Assembly (NCBI GenBank): GCA_028583405.1 | Contig: CM053246.1 | Location: 28,258,557-28,322,556 of the forward strand | Length of the DNA stretch: 64,000 bases | Reading direction: 5' to 3' | From: Pogonophryne albipinna | Taxonomy: Eukaryota; Chordata; Actinopteri; Perciformes; Artedidraconidae | Part shown: positions 60,356 to 64,000 of the stretch, piece after piece | Position numbering within the stretch: position 1 is the stretch's first letter | Layout of the letters: each line of letters begins with the position of its first letter | The notes under the pieces: generated by a model | What the model was told of the DNA's origin: nothing | What the model saw: the letters and a program-made list of their open reading frames with translations, nothing else | The model's database searches: none | Made by a program: the position numbers and the translations under genes

Positions 60356-60399
60356 GGGACATGATTTATAACTTATAGGAAAGTTATAAATCATGTCCC
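60356..60399. repeat. perfect 19-bp inverted repeat with 6-base loop
   Basis: GGGACATGATTTATAACTT, loop ATAGGA, then AAGTTATAAATCATGTCCC. All 19 pairs match. It could form a hairpin in negr1 pre-mRNA or a cruciform. It is shorter than a usual microRNA precursor stem. Confidence 0.9.
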
Positions 60400-63300
60400 A
60401 CAAAGAGGCACATCCATGACACTCAACTGCTGTCCGCCAATAAAACAGTGAGAGGCATTCACAGCAACACGCTTTTGTATTTTTCCTATCAATGCTTGTA
60501 ATGACTTACTGGCATTTGACATTGACCATGAATGAATGAGAGTCTGTGTAACTGTTTCCATATGTAAAGCAGTGACGGGATATTATACGCAATAACTGGG
60601 ATGGAGAGGAGAATATGACATATTACTGCATTTCTGCTGTGTATTAAAGACTCAAGAGAGCAAACTGAGACAAGCAGTGGGTGGTTGACATCTTGAGACG
60701 AGCACACATGGAGTTTGGAGTTCTAAAATATTGCCTGGTCCATGGGAGGCTTTTAATTATGCTGCATTTCATTTAAAATATGGTATAATGTGTGGGCATT
60801 CGAATAAGAGCCATAAAAGGCTAGAAAAAAGTTTAAAAAAAAAATGTTTCTAATGATGTAGATGTCATCTTTAACCTTTGGCCTGCACAACCAACTGTCC
60901 AAAACAAAGTTGTCAACAATTAAGCTAGAACCAGAGAAAAAGTCAGTTATGATAATTGCCAACTAATATTTTGTTCATCAATTACAGTAATCAACTAATT
61001 AACTAATAATGTCAGTTCTAAATTAATCAATGAGCAAGAAAGCAGAGTAAAACCCTTTAGTGGCACCATGGTAACCCACATCCTAACATTCATAAAGGGG
61101 AAACACATTCAGGATATCTCTCCAGTCTCCAGGAAATATTTTATCAATCTCTGGCGGAAGCATCTGCATCCACAGGCCACCGATAAAGTATACAGAGTGA
61201 TGTCAATATGTTACGGAAGTAAACAAAGGAGTCCAGTGGAGGGGGGGGGGGAGAAACTCTCTCTGGCATGATCTTTGGGATTTTAGCCTATGCAAAACAA
61301 ACTTTATTCCAGACAACAAGGGAAAACCCCAAAAAGAATAATATGGCCTGTTTTAAAAAAAAAAACATGATTGCTATGTTTTTAACTGATATGCTAAATA
61401 GTTTGAAAGACAAACGCAATAATTCGGTCAAAGAATTCCCTCCAAAATATATTTGTTTAGCATTTTAGGACATGTTTTAGAGGATTTAAAACGTTCACAC
61501 AATCCTTCGGAGGATTGCTGTTTTCGTGTGATGTAGTGGTTCTAGTGACATTTCTGAACACGGAACGCATTTTTTAGCATCTGCTTTCCCAAATCTTGCC
61601 ACCCGTTCTGAGGTAGACTATTTGCTCTGCGTACTTCTGTGACCGTTTCTGAGCTGGCAGGGACTCCCCTGAACAGCCCAGCAGGGACATCTGCCTCCCA
61701 CCGGCATCTGCGCCCAGGTCCTCCTAATCCCTCACTATCTGTCAACCTTCTTCTCTCTGCTTTCTCACTCTTGCTATCTAACTTCAAGCATGTATCACAC
61801 AGCGGAAAGATCCAATATAGTCCTCAATCTATGAAGACAGCTGAAGAGTTTCCCATCACAGCTGTACTTCATAGCACAAAAAGTGGGTCGACATTTCGTG
61901 GCTTCTCAAGAGCACGATGTTTTATTGAGGTGAGAAGAAGATGTGATCTATGTTGAGTGTAGAAAAAGTTACCAGAGACAAGAAACAAAAAGAGCCAAAA
62001 TGATTTTGTGATTGATTATTAATGTCTCACTATAAAGGTTTTTTTTTCTTCTAAATTGACTGATTGTTATTCAGGTCCACTCCTCTACCTCATTTGTTTG
62101 TGCTTTGAAATGTGTGTGTGAGGTGATTCCTTTCATCAGTATGTGCCTAGTTGGGTATTCTGCTGCCGAACAGTTTACCTTCACCACTCACCGCCCAAGT
62201 GGCAGGTCAGGCTTTGCAGTGCGCCAGGGAGAGCGAGGGAAGTGAAGTCGGAGGGATAGGTCAATGCTGGGTGTGGGGTGGAGTCACTTTTCCTCCTGTG
62301 TGCCTGTGGTTTACAGATGATTTTACAGTGCTCTCCAACAGATCTTAAACTGCAATATAAATCAGACACTGACCTGGTCCAATACTTCTATTTTACTAGA
62401 TAATACAGCTGTACAGTTCATCCTGTATGTACATTAAAGTATTTCTAATCAATAATGTATGCGCATGGCAATTGAATGGGGACTGAACATTGTTCTGAAA
62501 GGCCATTTTTCGAAAGCCCAATGTCCAAAAAAGCTAAATCGGACTAAGCTCATTTGTCCTAAAACATGCTATCCGAAAAAACAAATGTCTATCGTTTCTA
62601 AAAGCGGCCATTGATCTAAAATTACACTCTCTTCCTGCTAAAAACTGAAGCATTGTGGTTTCCGTACGGGACCATAATGCTTCCATGGTATTACCTACTA
62701 TGGCAAAAGTCAAGTCACGGCATACTCTAAGTCTATATTTCCATCGGACTTTCACTACAATTTCACTCCTCATGTTTGATCATTTCATCTGAATGTTACC
62801 TGTTTGAAATAATTTGTATCGTCTGTTCAGTGTTTAAAGATGTATTGTACCAACTTCTTTCCTCAGTAAGACCCGCCTTCTCACTATTAAAGACAACATG
62901 ATATCCTGTCAAAAGTGTTCCCATTCTGTGTCTACATTGTACGGTTAGTTGCAGAGGGAACATTGTTTGGTCAATCTGGCACTGTTTGGAAGAGAAGTAG
63001 CAGTTTTCAAGAAAGCAGATTGATGGCACTGCATACAGTCACTGGTGCAGTCACCAAGCCAACACTGGCATCTCTACAAACAATAACAGCTGAGGTGTAA
63101 CAGTGTCTAAGCCTTTTTAACACACAGACAACATTTGCCATAGAATGGATGCCAAACAGCCTACAACTGACAGAAAGCTTAACTAATGTTGGTGCAATGT
63201 TGTAACGATTACAGATTGTCTTGAATGTAGTGCCATATGAGGTTATTAAGTTAGTGGCATATATAACATATTTAGATACTAGTGAAAACGCTCCATTATG

Positions 63301-63826
63301 GGGTAAAATATAAAGTTGTGCACCAGTGGAAATTCTGATGTCTCCATTAAAATCATAGTTATTGGTAAATACATCTTTGGATGCTATATTTCTATGTTGA
63401 ATTGTATCATATTCATTCTCATTCCAGAACTGCCAACAATTCCAGGTTTCATCTCTGCTCACTATTTATTGACCATACAAACAGTGTAATTTAGTCTTAT
63501 TAGAAACCGACTCTGTCACAACAAAAATAAACATACTTTATGTGCCAACGTTTCAGAGATGCATTTGGTCACGAAAAGTTTGTATTTACATTGTCATCAA
63601 GTATTGGCTTACATTCGTTGTCGACATATATTTGGATTTATAAAACGGACAAGTCAAATCAAGCAATCTGATTGGTTCTTAGCCGTGATATAATGAGCGT
63701 ATTTCACGGGTAGAATTGTAGTTACTTTTCACAAGTCATGTATCCCTCTGCGTCTGAGAAAAGCTACAACCGTTACAACTCTTACATTACGTCTGTTACG
63801 AAACTAACTAACTAACAAAGCTTAAG

Positions 63827-63988
63827 ATGGAAACATTTAACTTCGACCTCCGGGGTGGTCTTACTATGGAGGAGTGGATTGAGCAGTGCCTATCTCCAGA
63901 GAGAAAAGCACATAAACGACGACATGCAGAGCTGCGTGAAGAGCAGGTAGACCAACTGGAAAAGTACCACCATTCAAAAGCTTTCTGA
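63827..63988 (+). CDS. hypothetical 53-residue open frame
   Basis: ATG at 63827 in a favourable context (AAGATGG), preceded by a 350-bp stretch less AT-rich than its surroundings. The product is charged and helical in character (METFNFDLRGG, then EEWIEQCLSPERKAHKRRHA and ELREEQVDQLEK), ending at TGA 63986. A one-base shift after the last residues would continue 'SDAKQ' to the window edge, so this may be the frameshifted start of a longer protein, perhaps a transposon gene. I do not recognise the family, and it may not be a gene. Confidence 0.25.
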   Translation: METFNFDLRGGLTMEEWIEQCLSPERKAHKRRHAELREEQVDQLEKYHHSKAF

Positions 63989-64000
63989 TGCCAAGCAACA

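Larger units (their letters stand above)
1..64000 (-). other. negr1: negr1 locus, partial (exons 2-4 and introns)
   Basis: The window lies inside one large minus-strand gene of the IgLON family (GPI-anchored three-Ig-domain neuronal adhesion proteins). Three exons are seen at 49476-49714, 26308-26433 and 3051-3182, each bounded by AG acceptors and GT donors and joining in frame. Intron 2 is about 23.0 kb (26434-49475) and intron 3 about 23.1 kb (3183-26307). Intron 1 exceeds 14.2 kb and intron 4 exceeds 3.0 kb; both run off the window. Exon 1 (signal peptide, start of Ig1) and the exons for Ig3 and the GPI signal are outside. Large introns are usual for IgLON genes. The choice of negr1 over lsamp, opcml and ntm rests on residues described under the exons. 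Confidence 0.9.
57516..64000. other. intron 1, right end of window
   Basis: Includes a possible repeat fragment at 58690, a perfect palindrome at 60356 and a short open frame at 63827. 62490-62640 contains loosely repeated 'ccgaaaaaacaaatgtc' phrases that may be a degraded MITE. Otherwise no gene recognised. Confidence 0.4.

Noticed and set aside
60356..60399. MicroRNA precursor
   Set aside because: The perfect 19-bp stem with a 6-base loop is too short for a usual precursor, and pairing does not extend outward.

Overview
The window is ray-finned fish (teleost) nuclear DNA: AT-rich and gene-poor, with an intron-exon gene carrying vertebrate splice signals, dense microsatellites, and many hAT, Tc1, TTAA-flanked and Ty3/Gypsy elements of the kinds common in teleosts. 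It holds no bacterial or phage genes, no CRISPR array, and no tRNA or rRNA gene that I can recognise.

The only host gene I can support is an IgLON-family cell-adhesion gene on the minus strand, best matched to negr1 (neuronal growth regulator 1). Three coding exons are visible in gene order from right to left: exon 2 (49476-49714, most of Ig domain 1), exon 3 (26308-26433, first half of Ig2) and exon 4 (3051-3182, second half of Ig2). Exon phases join cleanly (intron 1 phase 2, introns 2, 3 and 4 phase 1). Exon 1 must lie beyond the right edge and Ig3 plus the GPI-signal exons beyond the left edge. The two complete introns are about 23.0 and 23.1 kb, so over 99 percent of the window is intron.

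The rest is mainly a record of transposition into the introns. Region 4.7-8.4 kb: two hAT-type miniature elements and a TTAA-flanked MITE. Region 8.8-13.7 kb: a hAT-like element split by a young, 4,049-bp chromodomain Ty3/Gypsy retrotransposon with intact gag, near-identical 500-bp LTRs and a pol missing its RNase H and integrase core. Region 14.9-15.8 kb: another BED-finger hAT derivative. Region 20.9-22.4 kb: a long non-coding hAT-like element. Region 36.6-36.9 kb: a TTAA-flanked MITE. Region 45.0-49.4 kb: a dense stack of three hAT elements, one nested small element and an interrupted MITE. Region 53.9-57.5 kb: a deleted Tc1 element and a third copy of the 1.2-kb hAT family inside another repeat.

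The most notable patterns concern the mobile DNA. The Gypsy element shows complementarity between its primer-binding site and the predicted 5' end of its own RNA, the signature of self-priming. A 1.2-kb hAT family fuses the transposase BED finger to the dimerisation domain after loss of the catalytic core, and one copy keeps both parts in one frame. Three hAT-type elements with different ends share one internal core. No undescribed host gene system could be demonstrated.
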